A program made the translations under genes and the position numbers. This document shows, piece by piece, positions 24,116-38,040 of a DNA stretch of 64,000 nucleotides. The stretch is from Microvelia longipes (taxonomy: Eukaryota > Arthropoda > Insecta > Hemiptera > Veliidae). How positions within the stretch are numbered: position 1 is the first letter of the stretch; each line of letters opens with the position of its first letter. The notes under the pieces were generated by a model that had not been told where the DNA came from, searched no databases, and worked only from the letters and a program-made list of their open reading frames with translations. The stretch is taken from assembly GCA_018340805.1 (NCBI GenBank), contig JACMZG010001863.1, positions 20,031,936 to 20,095,935 on the forward strand. Reading direction: 5' to 3'.

Positions 24116-24521
24116 TTTTTAGTTATACTTAAATGTGATAGGAATTTAATTTTACATTTTTCAGGAATATGGTATGTAAAAATTGCAAGGATGATAAATG
24201 CTAGAAATGGAATATTGGGTTTATACTGTTTTATTAACTTTTAAGTCAGCTTGACAAGGATTAAAGTAGGCGATGGGGTTTTTACGTTTATGGGCCTCTG
24301 TAATATTTTTCTGTGAATCAAACATCTGCTAGATAATTAGAGTAAAATGAAAGACCTATGGGTAACCCCAAGACAATATTAGGGCCTCCTGATGAGGTAT
24401 TCTTTATATTTAAAACTAAGCCCTTTTATTAACACGAAGTTTACAATAGTCTTAAAGTTAAGAATCCCAAGTTTATGAGGCTCTATTTTTTGTTAACAAA
24501 AGGGTATAGTTGGAAATATTT

Positions 24522-24547
24522 TATGACTACCTGATCAGGTAGTCATA
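24522..24547. repeat. 26-bp perfect palindrome in the left arm (mirrored near 27755 in the right arm)
   Basis: TATGACTACCTGA and its complement meet without a spacer. The same palindrome is present in the opposite arm of the giant element. Confidence 0.9.
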
Positions 24548-24974
24548 ATATTTTCTTGGGGTTATCCCTGAGTAACCATTTTGACTTTTTAGACTTTTCA
24601 ATAATATATATTAGATAATCCTTTCACTTTGGATTAAGAATGTTCACAGATATCCTGCTTTAAAACAGTTACACTGTAACTGTACAGAATATGAATGTAA
24701 TTTTTTTTAAATCCTTATGTGACCCACAGCAATCTTATTTGGCTAGATAGATATTGTGAAAATCAACTTACATTAGGTTGACATACTAATAATTGCATTA
24801 CGCCTTTTATACTAATACATAAGATTCCACATCATATCACGACAATCTGGAATGTAGTATATTGGCCGAGGATTGGAAAACCAATATCGACACATCTGAC
24901 AGAAATATATAAATACATCAGATCTGAGGATATTAATTCCCCCCCCTGACCTAACTTCTTATTTGGGCCTAGCT

Positions 24975-25395
24975 GACCTATTTCATTGAAAGGAAGTATA
25001 ATGACCTAACAGAGTTCCTTTCGCTCTAAGCGAATGCTGTCGAAGGTCAAAATGACTTCCTTATAAATAAAAAATATGTACACCTATAAACCTATTTTGA
25101 CCTAGTAATAATATTTCAATATTTTGGACTTACCTCACCTATTTCATTGAAAGGAAGTATAAATGACCTAACAGAGTTCCTTCGCTCTAAGCGAATGCTG
25201 TCGAAGGTCAAAATGACTTCCTTATAAATAAAAAATATGTACACGTATAAACCTATTTTGACCTAGTAATAATACTTCAATATTTTGGACTTACCTCACC
25301 TATTTCATTGAAAGGAAGTATAAATGACCTAACAGAGTTCCTTCGCTCTAAGCGAATGCTGTCGAAGGTCAAAATGACTTCCTCATAAATAAAAA
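24975..25395. repeat. Three tandem copies of a 157-160-bp unit, inner left arm
   Basis: Each copy holds 'acctatttcattgaaaggaa', a small hairpin (CTTCG..CGAAG around 'ctctaagcgaatgctgt') and 'ggtcaaaatgacttcct'. Four inverted copies lie at 26810-27340. Confidence 0.9.
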
Positions 25396-25418
25396 AAAAA
25401 CTATTTTAGACTAGAGCA

Positions 25419-25800
25419 TTAAGAATTGTTTGGGCAAATTTGGTTAGCTTCACAGATTTGGCAAGACACAACAGAATTATTTGCCTCTTCAACCGTAATC
25501 GGTGAAAGACTGTGAAACCTATTGTAGCACTTTAAGTGACACCAACGCATGCAATGTGTACATTCTACCCAATCATCCTCTTGAGATTTTGTGGCCAAAA
25601 TGGTTTCTACAATAAAGACATATGTTAGTAACATTATCACTACTATCTAAAATGAGGTCCATATAATAATTCCGTCTTTCATTTGGATGAAAAGAATGCA
25701 TTGTTTTTTGACCCATCATCATAGACTTAAAAAATTCAAGTATATACACCCCACAGTCAACACTACCTGTCGGCTGCTTTGGCCAGTCAATTTTTTTGAC
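25419..25800 (-). pseudogene. Ulp1-type (C48) cysteine protease C-terminus with PHD-like finger, fragment
   Basis: On the minus strand, 25800-25585 reads KKIDWPKQPTGSVDCGVYIL, the Gln...Asp-Cys-Gly box of SUMO/Ulp1 proteases, followed by RRNYYMDLILDSS and CLYC. After a one-base frame change near 25580 it continues WVECTHCMRWCHLKC and finally CQIC, completing a C4HC3-type zinc finger. The catalytic His and Asp are absent, because the fragment stops at the head-to-head junction near 25810. Such protease/finger modules are known as cargo in large transposons. Family is clear; parent element unknown. Confidence 0.65.
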
Positions 25801-25829
25801 TGCCCAGTCGCTTAAATCTAAATTAAAGT

Positions 25830-26246
25830 TTGAGTCAAAAACCCTGGGTACTCATTGTTGGCTGTAATGACGTAATGGCGATCTTGAAGGCTGAGGTGGA
25901 GAATAGGAAGAAGGAATTGAAAATCAGGATTGAACTTCTCAGGTTAATTATTAAGTTCACGGCTGATTCCCAGTGCCCTATTTTACTCTGCCAAGTGTTC
26001 CCTATCTGGCGGTTAGAAGAAAGGTACGGAGACGAAGCCAGGACTTTGGTTGCCAAGTTTAATGAAGCCATAGCCAAGTTTGATGGTATCGCTGGAATTC
26101 GCGTGGTTCAGGTAGAACATCTGCTGCGCGGTCCTCAAGGCCTAAACACTTGGCTCTACGCACTCTTTATTGGAAGTCCCAGCCTCAGGAGAGTCGATCA
26201 CGTTCATCTTAACGATGAAGGATACCAGGTGATTCTGCAGGAGTGA
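25830..26246 (+). pseudogene. SGNH/GDSL hydrolase-like C-terminal fragment
   Basis: 139 codons, with no ATG at the start (a TAA lies two codons before). Has PWVLIVGCND (strand plus the G-x-N-D oxyanion block) and, near the end, VDHVHLNDEGY, the Asp-x-x-His catalytic block of SGNH hydrolases. The N-terminal GDS block with the nucleophile Ser is missing, so this is not an active enzyme as it stands. Esterase domains of this fold occur in ORF1 of CR1-like LINEs together with PHD fingers, which makes capture from such an element possible. It diverges head-to-head from the Ulp1/PHD fragment. Confidence 0.65.
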
Positions 26247-26809
26247 TTAATTTTTATTGTGTCAGATTCAGACAAGGCCAGCCAGGAGTTAGGCCAGGAG
26301 GGGGGGATAAATTAAGTCACATTCCATGTGTACTTGGATATTTATCTAGAGGGACGAAATTTATCTTTTAATCCTTAATTAAACAGACATAGCTACTTTA
26401 AAACTATCTTTAGAAACATAACAGATGGCTATCTATTTCATAAATATTTCATATGCATCGGTATATTATTCATAGTTTTTTGTATAAATATTGCAGTTAC
26501 AAGTTATTTTTTTATTTAATTAAAAAATACTGTAATTTAATAATACAGTTGTAATTTTTGAACAACGTCAATAAGTTCTATAATTTCATAAGTTAACTGC
26601 CATAAACATGCAGCGATTTTAATACCATTTTTAGTATAATTTCAACTAGTGAAATGATATAGCATTTATTACTAATTATAAAATTGTAATTATTATAATT
26701 AACTTGTATTATTAATTTGCATATTATTCATTCAAGGTACTTAGCGAACATAGCAAGCCTCTAATCAATCTATTTTATTTATTATTCTTGCAAGCCAGCG
26801 AGCTAAAGC
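26247..26809. other. Core spacer of the giant element, no gene seen
   Basis: AT-rich, without ORFs or repeats I can support. Lies between the SGNH fragment and the right inner repeats. Confidence 0.6.
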
Positions 26810-27340
26810 GAGGTCATTTATACTTCCTTTCAATGAAATAGGTGAGGTAAGTCCAAAATATTGAAATATTATTACTAGGTCAAAATAGGTTTATAGGTGT
26901 ACATATTTTTTATTTATAAGGAAGTCATTTTGACCTTCGACAGCATTCGCTTAGAGCGAAGGAACTCTGTTTAGGTCATTTATACTTCCTTTCAATGAAA
27001 TAGGTGAGGTAAGTCCAAATATTGAAGTATTATTACTAGGTCAAAATAGGTTTATACGTGTACATATTTTTTTTTATTTATAAGGAAGTCATTTTGACCT
27101 TCGACAGCATTCGCTTAGAGCGAAGGAACTCTGTTAGGTCATTATACTTCCTTTCAATGAAATAGGTGAGGTAAGTCCAAAATATTGAAATATTATTACT
27201 AGGTCAAAATAGGTTTATAGTGTACATATTTTTTTATTTATAAGGAAGTCATTTTGACCTTCGACAGCATTCGCTTAGAGCGAAGGAACTCTGTTAGGTC
27301 ATTTATACTTCCTTTCAATGAAATAGGTCAGCTAGGCCCA
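26810..27340. repeat. Four tandem copies of the 160-bp unit, inner right arm, inverted
   Basis: Complement of the unit at 24975-25395, with starts near 26815, 26975, 27140 and 27300. The ORF at 27254-27472 runs through the repeat and is not credible. Confidence 0.9.
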
Positions 27341-28195
27341 AATAAGAAGTTAGGTCAGGGGGGGGAATTAATATCCTCAGATCTGATGTATTTATATATT
27401 TCTGTCAGATGTGTCGATATTGGTTTTCCAATCCTCGGCCAATATACTACATTCCAGATTGTCGTGATATGATGTGGAATCTTATGTATTAGTATAAAAG
27501 GCGTAATGCAATTATTAGTATGTCAACCTAATGTAAGTTGATTTTCACAATATTATCTAGCCAAATAAGATTGCTGTGGGTCACATAAGGATTTAAAAAA
27601 ATTACATTCATATTCTGTACAGTTACAGTGTAACTGTTTTAAAGCAGGATATCTGTGAACATTCTTAATCCAAAGTGAAAGGATTATCTAATATATATTA
27701 TTGAAAAGTCTAAAAAGTCAAAATGGTTACTCAGGGATAACCCCAAGAAAATATTATGACTACCTGATCAGGTAGTCATAAAATATTTCCAACTATACCC
27801 TTTTGTTAACATAAAAATAGAGCCTCATAAACTTGGGATTCTTAACTTTAAGACTATTGTAAACTTCGTGTTAAATAAAAGGGCTTAGTTTTAAATATAA
27901 AGAATACTCATCAGGAGGCCCTAATATTGTCTTGGGGTTACCCATCGGTCTTTTCATTTTACTCTAATTATCTAGCAGATGTTTGATTCACAGAAAAATA
28001 TTACAGAGGCCCATAAACGTAAAAAAACCCCATCGCCTACTTTAATCCTTGTCAAGCTGACTTAAAGAGTTAATAAAACAGTATAAACCCAATATTCCAT
28101 TTCTAGCATTTATCATCCTTGCAATTTTTACATACCATATTCCTGAAAAATGTAAAATTAAATTCCTATCACATTTAAGTATAACTAAAAACTTA

Positions 28196-30720
28196 TGTAT
28201 GTTACAAGTTATTGGAGCATCGAATGATCAATAATCGTTTTTTATGTACTGATTGTAACGTACAACTAGTGTCAATGACGTACGTTGTAAATATATGACA
28301 TTTATTGTCTTGCAAACAATGTGTTTTTGAAGTAAGTATCAATAAAGTGACTTATTGTTAATATTTTGGCCTACGTTGGTTTCTTGCTTTTGTATGTTAC
28401 AAGTTATTGGATTATCGAAATGATCAATAATCGTTTTTATGTACTGATTGTAACGTACAACTAGTGTCAATGACGTACGTTGTAAATATATGACATTTAT
28501 GTCTTGCAACAATGTGTTTTGAAGTAAAGTATCAATAAAGTGACTTATTGTTAATATTTTGGCCTACGTTCTTGCTTTGTATGTTACAAGTTATTGGAGC
28601 ATCGAAATGATCAATAATCGTTTTTATGTACTGATTGTACGTACAACTAGTGTCAATGACGTACGTTGTAAATATATGACATTTATTGTCTTTTGTGTTT
28701 TTGAAGTAAGTTTCAATAAAGTGATTTATTGTTAATATTTTGGCCTACGTTGGTTTTCTTGCTTTTGTATGTTACAAGTTATTGGAGCATCGAAATGATC
28801 AATAATCGTTTTTATGTACTGATTGTAACGTACAACTAGTGTCAATGACGTACGTTGTAAATATATGACATTTATTGTCTTGCAACAATGTGTTTTTGAA
28901 GTAAGTATCAATAAAGTGACTTATTGTTAATATTTTGGCCTACGTTTGTTTCTTGCTTATGTATGTTACAAGTTATTGGATCATCGAAATGATCAATAAT
29001 CGTTTTTATGTACTGATTGTAACGTAAACTAGTGTCAATGACGTACGTTGTAAATATATGACATTTATTGTCTTGCAACAATGTGGTTTTGAAGTAAGTA
29101 TCAATAAAGTGACTTATTGTTAATATTTTGGCCTACGTTGGTTTCTTGCTTTTGTATGTTACAAGTTATTGGAGCATCGAAATAATCAATAATCGTTTTT
29201 ATGTACTGATTGTAACGTACAACTAGTGTCAATGACGTACGTTGTAAATATATGACATTTATTGTCTTGCAACAATGTGTTTTTGAAGTAAGTATCAATA
29301 AAGTGACTTATTGTTAATATTTTGGCCTACGTTTGTTCTTGCTTATGTATGTTACAAGTTATTGGAGCATCGAAATGATCAATAATCGTTTTTATGTACT
29401 GATTGTAACGTACAACTAGTGTCAATGACGTACGTTGTAAATATATGACATTTATTGTCTTGCAACAATGTGTTTTTGAAGTAAGTATCAATAAAGTGAT
29501 TTATTGTTAATATTTTGGCCTACGTTGTTTCTTGCTTATGTATGTTACAAGTTATTGGAGCATCAAAATGATCAATAATCGTTTTTATGTACTGATTGTA
29601 ACGTACAACTAGTGTCAATGACGTACGTTGTAAATATATGACATTTATTGTCTTGCAACAATGTGTTTTTGAAGTAAGTATCAATAAAGTGACTTATTGT
29701 TAATATTTTGGCCTACGTTTGTTTCTTGCTTATGTATGTTACAAGTTATTGGATCATCGAAATGATTAATAATCGTTTTTTATGTACTGATTGTAACGTA
29801 CAACTAGTGTCAATGACGTACGTTGTAAATATATGACATTTATTGTCTTGCAACAATGTGTTTTTTGAAGTAAGTATCAATAAAGTGACTTATTGTTAAT
29901 ATTTTGGCCTACGTTGGTTTCTTGCTTTGTATGTTACAAGTTATTGGAGCATCGAAATGATCAATAATCGTTTTTATGTACTGATTGTAACGTACAACTA
30001 GTGTCAATGACGTTACGTTGTAAATATATGACATTTATTGTCTTGCAACAATGTGTTTTTGAGTAAGTATCAATAAAGTGACTTATTGTTAATATTTTGG
30101 CCTACGTTTGTTTCTTGCTTATGTATGTTACAAGTTATTGGATCATCGAAATGATCAATAATCGTTTTTATGTACTGATTGTAACGTAAAACTAGTGTCA
30201 ATGACGTACGTTGTAAATATATGACATTTATTGTCTTGCAACAATGTGTTTTTGAAGTAAGTATCAATAAAGTGACTTATTGTTAATATTTTGGCCTACG
30301 TTGGTTTCTTGCTTTTGTATGTTACAAGTTATTGGAGCATCGAAATGATCAATAATCGTTTTTATGTACTGATTTTAACGTACAACTAGTGTCAATGACG
30401 TACGTTGTAAATATATGACATTTATTGTCTTGCAACAATGTGTTTTTGAAGTAAGTATCAATAAAGTGACTTATTGTTAATATTTTGGCCTACGTTTGTT
30501 TCTTGCTTATGTATGTTACAAGTTATTGGAGCATCGAAATGATCAATAATCGTTTTTATGTACTGATTTTAACGTACAACTAGTGTCAATGACGTACGTT
30601 GTAAATATATGACATTTATTGTCTGCAACAATGTGTTTTTGAAGTAAGTTTCAATAAAGTGACTTATTGTTTAATATTTTGGCCTACGTTGGTTTCTTGC
30701 TTATGTATGTTACAAGTTAA
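28196..30720. repeat. Tandem array, about 193-bp unit, right arm, inverted (13 copies)
   Basis: 'ggcctacgtt' recurs 13 times from about 28368 to 30680. The unit is the complement of the left-arm unit. Copies alternate between variants (cttgcttttgtatg or cttgcttatgtatg; ggagcatcg or ggatcatcg), as on the left side. Confidence 0.95.
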
Positions 30721-31369
30721 TTAAGCATTGAAATTATCAGTGTTCGTTTTCAAGTACTGATTGTGACATACAACTAGTGTCAATACGTAAGTTGTAAATA
30801 AATTACATTTCTTGCTAGACATAAAAAACAAGACGTTTGTCTTTTTTTGTAGGTAAATAATTTTACTTGGTATTCGCGATGTTTCAATTTTTTATAAAAC
30901 TTTTTATTTTATTTATTTTTGTTATTTTAGTTTTTTACATAAGATCTATTGAATAGAAAAATAAAAAGAAATGTTTTTGTACTCTGTTTTTGGTTTCCGT
31001 GGCTTTTGTAATGGCAATTTTTTAAATAAAATACTAATCCAGCAGTGTAGAATACTAAACCGGAATGTCACATGTTGAAGTATTTTTGTAATTGAACCTG
31101 GGTTTTTAACGTAGTTGGGATTTTGACCTGACTTTAAGCTATCGTACCCTAACGTAAAATCCCCATAAGACCTTTAACAACGATCACCCTTTCGTTATCA
31201 ATTTCTTATCAGCGACGGTGGCGCTGCTACGGACTTTGAATCGCGAATATAGAAAAATTACAGTGTTCACCCTAAAATCATCATAAACATCCGTTTCAGG
31301 TACTTTTATGACGCTCTACGTCAGCATGATTTAAATGTCACACATAGCGTAGTGTTAAGGTCCTGCCCG

Positions 31370-33273
<1,904 letters not shown>

Positions 33274-33475
33274 TACTTCTTCACACGCGGGGTTTGCAGG
33301 GGCTCAACTCTAAGTGTTTACTTATATGTTTACTAAATATAGGTATGTTTTAACCTATAGTAAACACATAAGTAACCTATAAAAAATGAGTTTCAGGGTT
33401 GAACCTCGTATTTAATCCCGTTCACACAATTGCCAGGGGGGTTGAATCCCCTACCAAAAACCGCGTATGAAGTAA
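33274..33475. mobile_element. MITE family A, copy 2
   Basis: Ends 'cttcacacgcggggtttgca' and, complemented, 'cttcatacgcggtttttggt', with 'aggggattcaacc'-type continuation. Same plan as 15634-15931. Confidence 0.55.
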
Positions 33476-33557
33476 GCATTTATCACAAAATTAAAAAAAA
33501 ACAGTCATTAGGAGGGAACAGTGGGGGATCTATTCAGCTTGGGCTCCTAATTCTAAG

Positions 33558-33780
<223 letters not shown>

Positions 33781-34099
33781 AGAAAATGGGCTTAAGCACC
33801 CTTAAGATTTTCCCCTAGGATCGGATCTAAGAGTAAACATAACCTCTTTATATTTCGACATTCCTGATGTCATAAACAAGGAAAAATTTGGTTTACCTTC
33901 CTTCATATCATTATTCATAGTTGTCATCTATTCCTGGTTTATATGGTTTAATTTTCAGGATTCCATAAATTGTTGCTCGACCTATTCTGAAAACATAGTT
34001 AGTTCGTCGACATTTTTACTAATTAGCTCATTAAAAAAGTTAAAATTACATCAAAAATTATCAAGAACCCCTTATAATTTTTACCATTCCCCATTTATA

Positions 34100-34915
34100 T
34101 TGTACGTAGGTATACATGAGATTTGACACGCATGTATCCATGTATAAGACATATATGACAAGTTTCATCTCATTAGCATCATATAAAAGTATTGTGTTTG
34201 CAAAAAAATCCGAATTAGGGATGTCAACGGAATTATCCGCTTCAGGCGTTTTTAAGATCTCTTAAGTAAAAAAGGGAAGTTACACAAAGCTGTCTCTCCT
34301 AGAGTATTTATGCTAGAGAGATGAAACTTTGTACAAAAATCAGTCTACCGCTGTAGTTATGCTATTCGGAAAATATGTTTTTATGACGTCATTAACCCGC
34401 AATAATGACTCAGCAAAAATTTTGAAGAATCATAAAACGCGGAAAATTTGGATCATAAAAAATTGGATTGAGATTTGGCACACATGTAGCTATGTATAAG
34501 ACTAACATATGTGCCAAGTTTCATCTCATTATCAGCATTAGTTAAATTTTTATCTTGTGTAATTTTTTTTAAAAATTAGAAAATTGAAATTTGGTAAAAG
34601 TGTATACCATTACTTGATAAGTACACTAAGTTTCGTTTCAATACAACAGGTATATCCATGATTTTTGTTGGATCATAAAAGTTGAGCAGCATTGTTAGTG
34701 GACATTGCTGTATGGATGACCGCTGAGAATAAAACGGATATATTTACTATCTAAGGACGAGCAAAGCGAGTTCGAAGATGTGTTGCTGTACACATTTGGT
34801 GAATTGTATATTCTGAGAACGAACGAAGCAAGTCCGAAAACGCGAGGACGAGCGTAACGAATCCGATGAGATGAGGAAAAGTTTCGAGGTACCCCGTACC
34901 CGATTTATATTAAAC
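34100..34915 (+). repeat. Dispersed repeat family B, copy 2
   Basis: Shares 'gccaagtttcatctcattat' and a tail rich in 'aggacgagc.aagcgag' with the copies near 19500, 55020 and 58230. No ORF. Confidence 0.55.
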
Positions 34916-35229
34916 CATCACATCAAAAGTCTGCTGAAACAATAGATGTAAACTAACTGAGAGATAAATTTTGTTTTTGCTTACTGAACTAGTTGTAAAA
35001 TCCAAGTTTTAAAATCGCTGTAGGCTTCTTTAAAGATATCTTTTGATTTATGAGGTAATAAATAATTTATTTGCTTCTGGTGCCATCGATAGTTAGTATA
35101 AGTTTTTACTTTTTAAATAAATCAATCACACATAAATAATTAAAATTTGGATATAGACTAGGAGCTTATATAAAGATGGATATGAATGAGTATAACAACT
35201 GTTTGCTTAGTCATGCTAAAAACAGCGCG

Positions 35230-35984
35230 CTTAGCATTATTTAGTTTTTTTAAAAAAAAATCTAAACAAAGATTTTGAATTTATTCCAAATATTTGCACT
35301 GAAATTTATTATCAAATAAACATCCATCAGAACAGAGATAGTAAAACCTAAACGGAACATAGAGATATTATTACTTGAAACATCGTAAAAGTAACCTGAA
35401 CCTCTTTGATTATTAAAATAATCAAATTATCGGTCAAAATTACAGTAACTTAAGAACGTTTTCAATCCAAAACAAAACCTAAACAATTCGCAGAAAGCCG
35501 TCTATGATTGATTTATCATAACCTTTTACTCTTAGACAAGGATCTTGAATAAAGGATATTCAAGATCCTTGCTCATAGAGGAGGTTTTAATGAGGTAACA
35601 AAGAGCCCCTGAGAGCATAGAAATATTATAACTAGAGGGGTCCTTATGGTTGAATTTTAAGACATCGCTAAATAACCTGACCACCCTTGAATGTCAATAT
35701 AATCATATGAACAGAACAAAATTACAATAACTTATTTAGCAGAATTCCAATTTAAAACAAACATTGTACGAAAAACAATGGATCAATTATAACATTAACT
35801 CATTCTTGAGAGAGGTTTCAATGAGGTTACACAGAGCCCCATAATTATATTTCAGGCCTATTAATGTATTGAGATGGACTATGCCCACTCTAGAATATAC
35901 CTCTATGCTTAAGAGCACCAAATAGACGTTTCAAGTTTCAAGCCTCTCAATGCGTTGAGATAGGGAAAAATAAAAACGGATACA
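35230..35984. repeat. Diverged tandem duplication, about 265-bp spacing
   Basis: 'catcg..aaa.taacctga.c' (35382, 35663), 'caaaattaca.taactta' (35434, 35713) and 'gaggttt.aatgaggt.aca.agagcccc' (35579, 35812) keep the same order and spacing. A hairpin (caaggatcttgaat / attcaagatccttg) sits at 35537-35573. No coding signal. Confidence 0.5.
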
Positions 35985-36682
35985 ATAAACAAGATAAAGA
36001 TCCCACTAATAAATATCAATCAGAATTCAAACACGCCATAACAAAGTTACCTCTGGTGATAGCACCTAAAAACGTATATCGTTACATAAACCCAAATCCA
36101 TCTGCACCAACACTTAAAGCTCTTCCAAAAATTCATAAAAACCTAACATAACAATCAGACCCGTAAATAACTATAGTCCTGCACCAGCATACAAAACATC
36201 TAAAGAACTCGCCTCACTAACAAAGAAACTTGCACAATTAGAAGACAAACACACGCTCAAAAACAGCTACGAACTCACCACATTATGACAAATAATCTAA
36301 CACTATCACCTAACAGCCAAATAAATTTCACTTGACATAACTAATCTCTACACCTCCATACCAGTCAACGAAACACTGATAATATTAGAAGAAAATATGT
36401 TACTCAACCATGAACCAAAACTCGTTACACAAATTATCAACTTATAACGCGTTGCACTAAAACAAAACTATTTCACTTTCAACAATGATAAATTTGTTGC
36501 GACAGACGGTTTGGGAATGGGCCATCCAACTTCTGCTGTAATATCTGAAGTATACTCACAATCTCTTGAAGATGTATTTATACCAAAGATTACAGAGATG
36601 TTTAAGGTTATCTGTTACAAACGTTATGTCCACGATATATTTATTATCGTTGATTCTGAAGTAGATAACACCAATAACCTTC

Positions 36683-37117
36683 ATGAACACAGTACATCTA
36701 AAAATACAATTTACATTAGAAAAAGAAACAGAAGGACAACTTAACAACATAGACTTGACAATAACGCGAAAGCATCACAAACTAGACTTTAGCATATACA
36801 GGAAACCAACAGCACCTGACCACACAATACACGCAACTTCAGACCACCCAATGCAACACAAACTAGCTGCCTATAGATCCATGATAAATAGACTTTACAA
36901 CATACCTATGACACCTGACAACTACAAAAAAGAACTTAATACGATAAATGACATAGCACACAGGAACGGATACACTAGGACCCACATCAACAAACTCATC
37001 ACACAATACAAACGAAAAAACGGCACTGTCAACACAACAACAGACGAGACAAATACTAACCAACAGTGGACAGCTTTAACTTACGTATGTAGGGAAAGAA
37101 ACTTACAAACTTCTTAA
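36683..37117 (+). pseudogene. Penelope-like RT thumb/linker fragment
   Basis: Open stretch of 144 codons with IQFTLEKETEGQLNNIDLTI, FSIYRKPTAPDHTIH, then HPMQHKLAAYRSMINRLYNI and IAHRNGYTRTHINKL, a block order seen after the catalytic core in Penelope-like RTs. Bounded by frame breaks on both sides. The RT core with YVHD sits in the preceding ORF (36511-36744), overlapping by 62 bases in another frame. Confidence 0.8.
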
Positions 37118-37792
37118 ATAAACACAACTTAACAACAGTATTCAAAACAAACAATACATAGGTAACAAATTAACACATAACTCCAATAACCCAAATTTAT
37201 ATAACCAAGTGAAGTTTACAAGATAACTTGCAAACATTGTCTACAAAATTATATAGGTAAAACATATCGTACACTAAACACTAGGTATAAAGAGCACTTA
37301 GGCTCATCATAAAAAGATTAAATCAGATTTTTAACTTCGCCAACCTTTCGAACACACGTTACACGAACCAGATACAATGTCAAACAAATGAAAAACTGCT
37401 ACACAAACAATTCAAAAGGACCTAAACTTGACGTACGAAAGACTAGAAATATACAAACACAGAATTACTGACAAGACAATTATTAACGAACAACTTACTT
37501 TCAATTCGAACATTACTTTTTCGGTATCAAAACCAGCACTGACAAAAACGAAAACGGAAAAACCATGACACCGGTACACATCATAATAAAAGACTCAAAG
37601 CATCATAACGTCAGATGACTCACACGCACACCTAACTTCTCAGGGTCACGGCCTTGATTCACTACACATTTCCTTTATAAACCCTCTCCTACTTCCTCCC
37701 TTATCTTCAGAGGGCTCCTCATGCTCATTGAGACTAGAAGTTAATCACTGATATAAATTTATTAGTTCAGAGCTCGAGTGTTGCCCCGCCTG

Positions 37793-37817
37793 CTGATGAT
37801 GGCGTTATGCCGAAACC
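37793..37817 (+). ncRNA. Hammerhead-like motif at the Penelope-like 3' side
   Basis: CTGATGAT, GGC-gttat-GCC, GAAAC. Core bases match a hammerhead ribozyme (CUGAUGA...GAAAC) apart from one extra U before stem II. Penelope-like elements are known to carry hammerheads in their terminal repeats. Cleavage is not shown. Confidence 0.5.
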
Positions 37818-37993
37818 GGTCCAGGGATTTCATATCCAACAAAAAGTATCGACAGTAGCTGATTCTTCAATTGCTTCTTCAACTTGCGGTAAATACAAAT
37901 ATTTATCATATTAGCCATTTTGTCTTGGATATTATGCATAATGACCAAATATTCATTCATAACCAATTTTTCTCACTATGGCTATAGGATATA

Positions 37994-38039
<46 letters not shown>

Positions 38040-38040
<1 letters not shown>

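Larger units (their letters stand above)
21377..31249. mobile_element. Giant fold-back (long inverted repeat) element, about 9.9 kb
   Basis: Outer ends TATTCGCGATTCAAAG (21377) and its complement (ending 31249) are followed inward on both sides by 'aacgaaagggtgatc'. The main arms match from about 22105 inward and from 31160 inward, with 'ggttcaatta.aaaatacttcaacatgtgacattccggtttagtattctacactgctgg' shared as interrupted blocks. Next come about 193-bp tandem repeats (8-9 units left, 13 right), about 900 bp of single-copy arm, then 160-bp repeats (3 left, 4 right) and a 1.4-kb core. The left side carries about 650 bp (21441-22100) absent from the right. The layout resembles Drosophila FB elements. 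Confidence 0.8.
35985..37890 (+). mobile_element. Penelope-like element, degraded, with hammerhead-like motif at its 3' side
   Basis: Motifs in order: ALPKIHKN (36118), a broken middle with SLDITNLYTS-type RT block A (36320-36360), MGHPTSAVISEVY and YVHDIFII (RT, with the usual YVDD changed to YVHD) at 36511-36660, HATSDHPMQHKLAAYRSMIN (36830) and a decayed GIY-YIG-like stretch around YIGKTYRTL (37245). Stops throughout. Downstream 37793-37817 has the hammerhead-like core. A block 'gtatcgacagtagctgattc' near 37845 also occurs at 32822, 5 kb upstream. Confidence 0.8.

Noticed and set aside
25830..26246. SGNH ORF as an intact host esterase gene
   Set aside because: Lacks the nucleophile block and an ATG, and lies in the core of a mobile element.
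21377..31249. Giant inverted repeat as a pure assembly artefact
   Set aside because: Arms differ in repeat number (8-9 versus 13), in an extra 650 bp on the left and in scattered substitutions, so one arm is not a mirrored copy of the other. Read-level proof is still outside this sequence.
21377..31249. CRISPR-like array in the regularly repeated region
   Set aside because: Repeats are head-to-tail about 193-bp units without unique spacers, in eukaryotic DNA.
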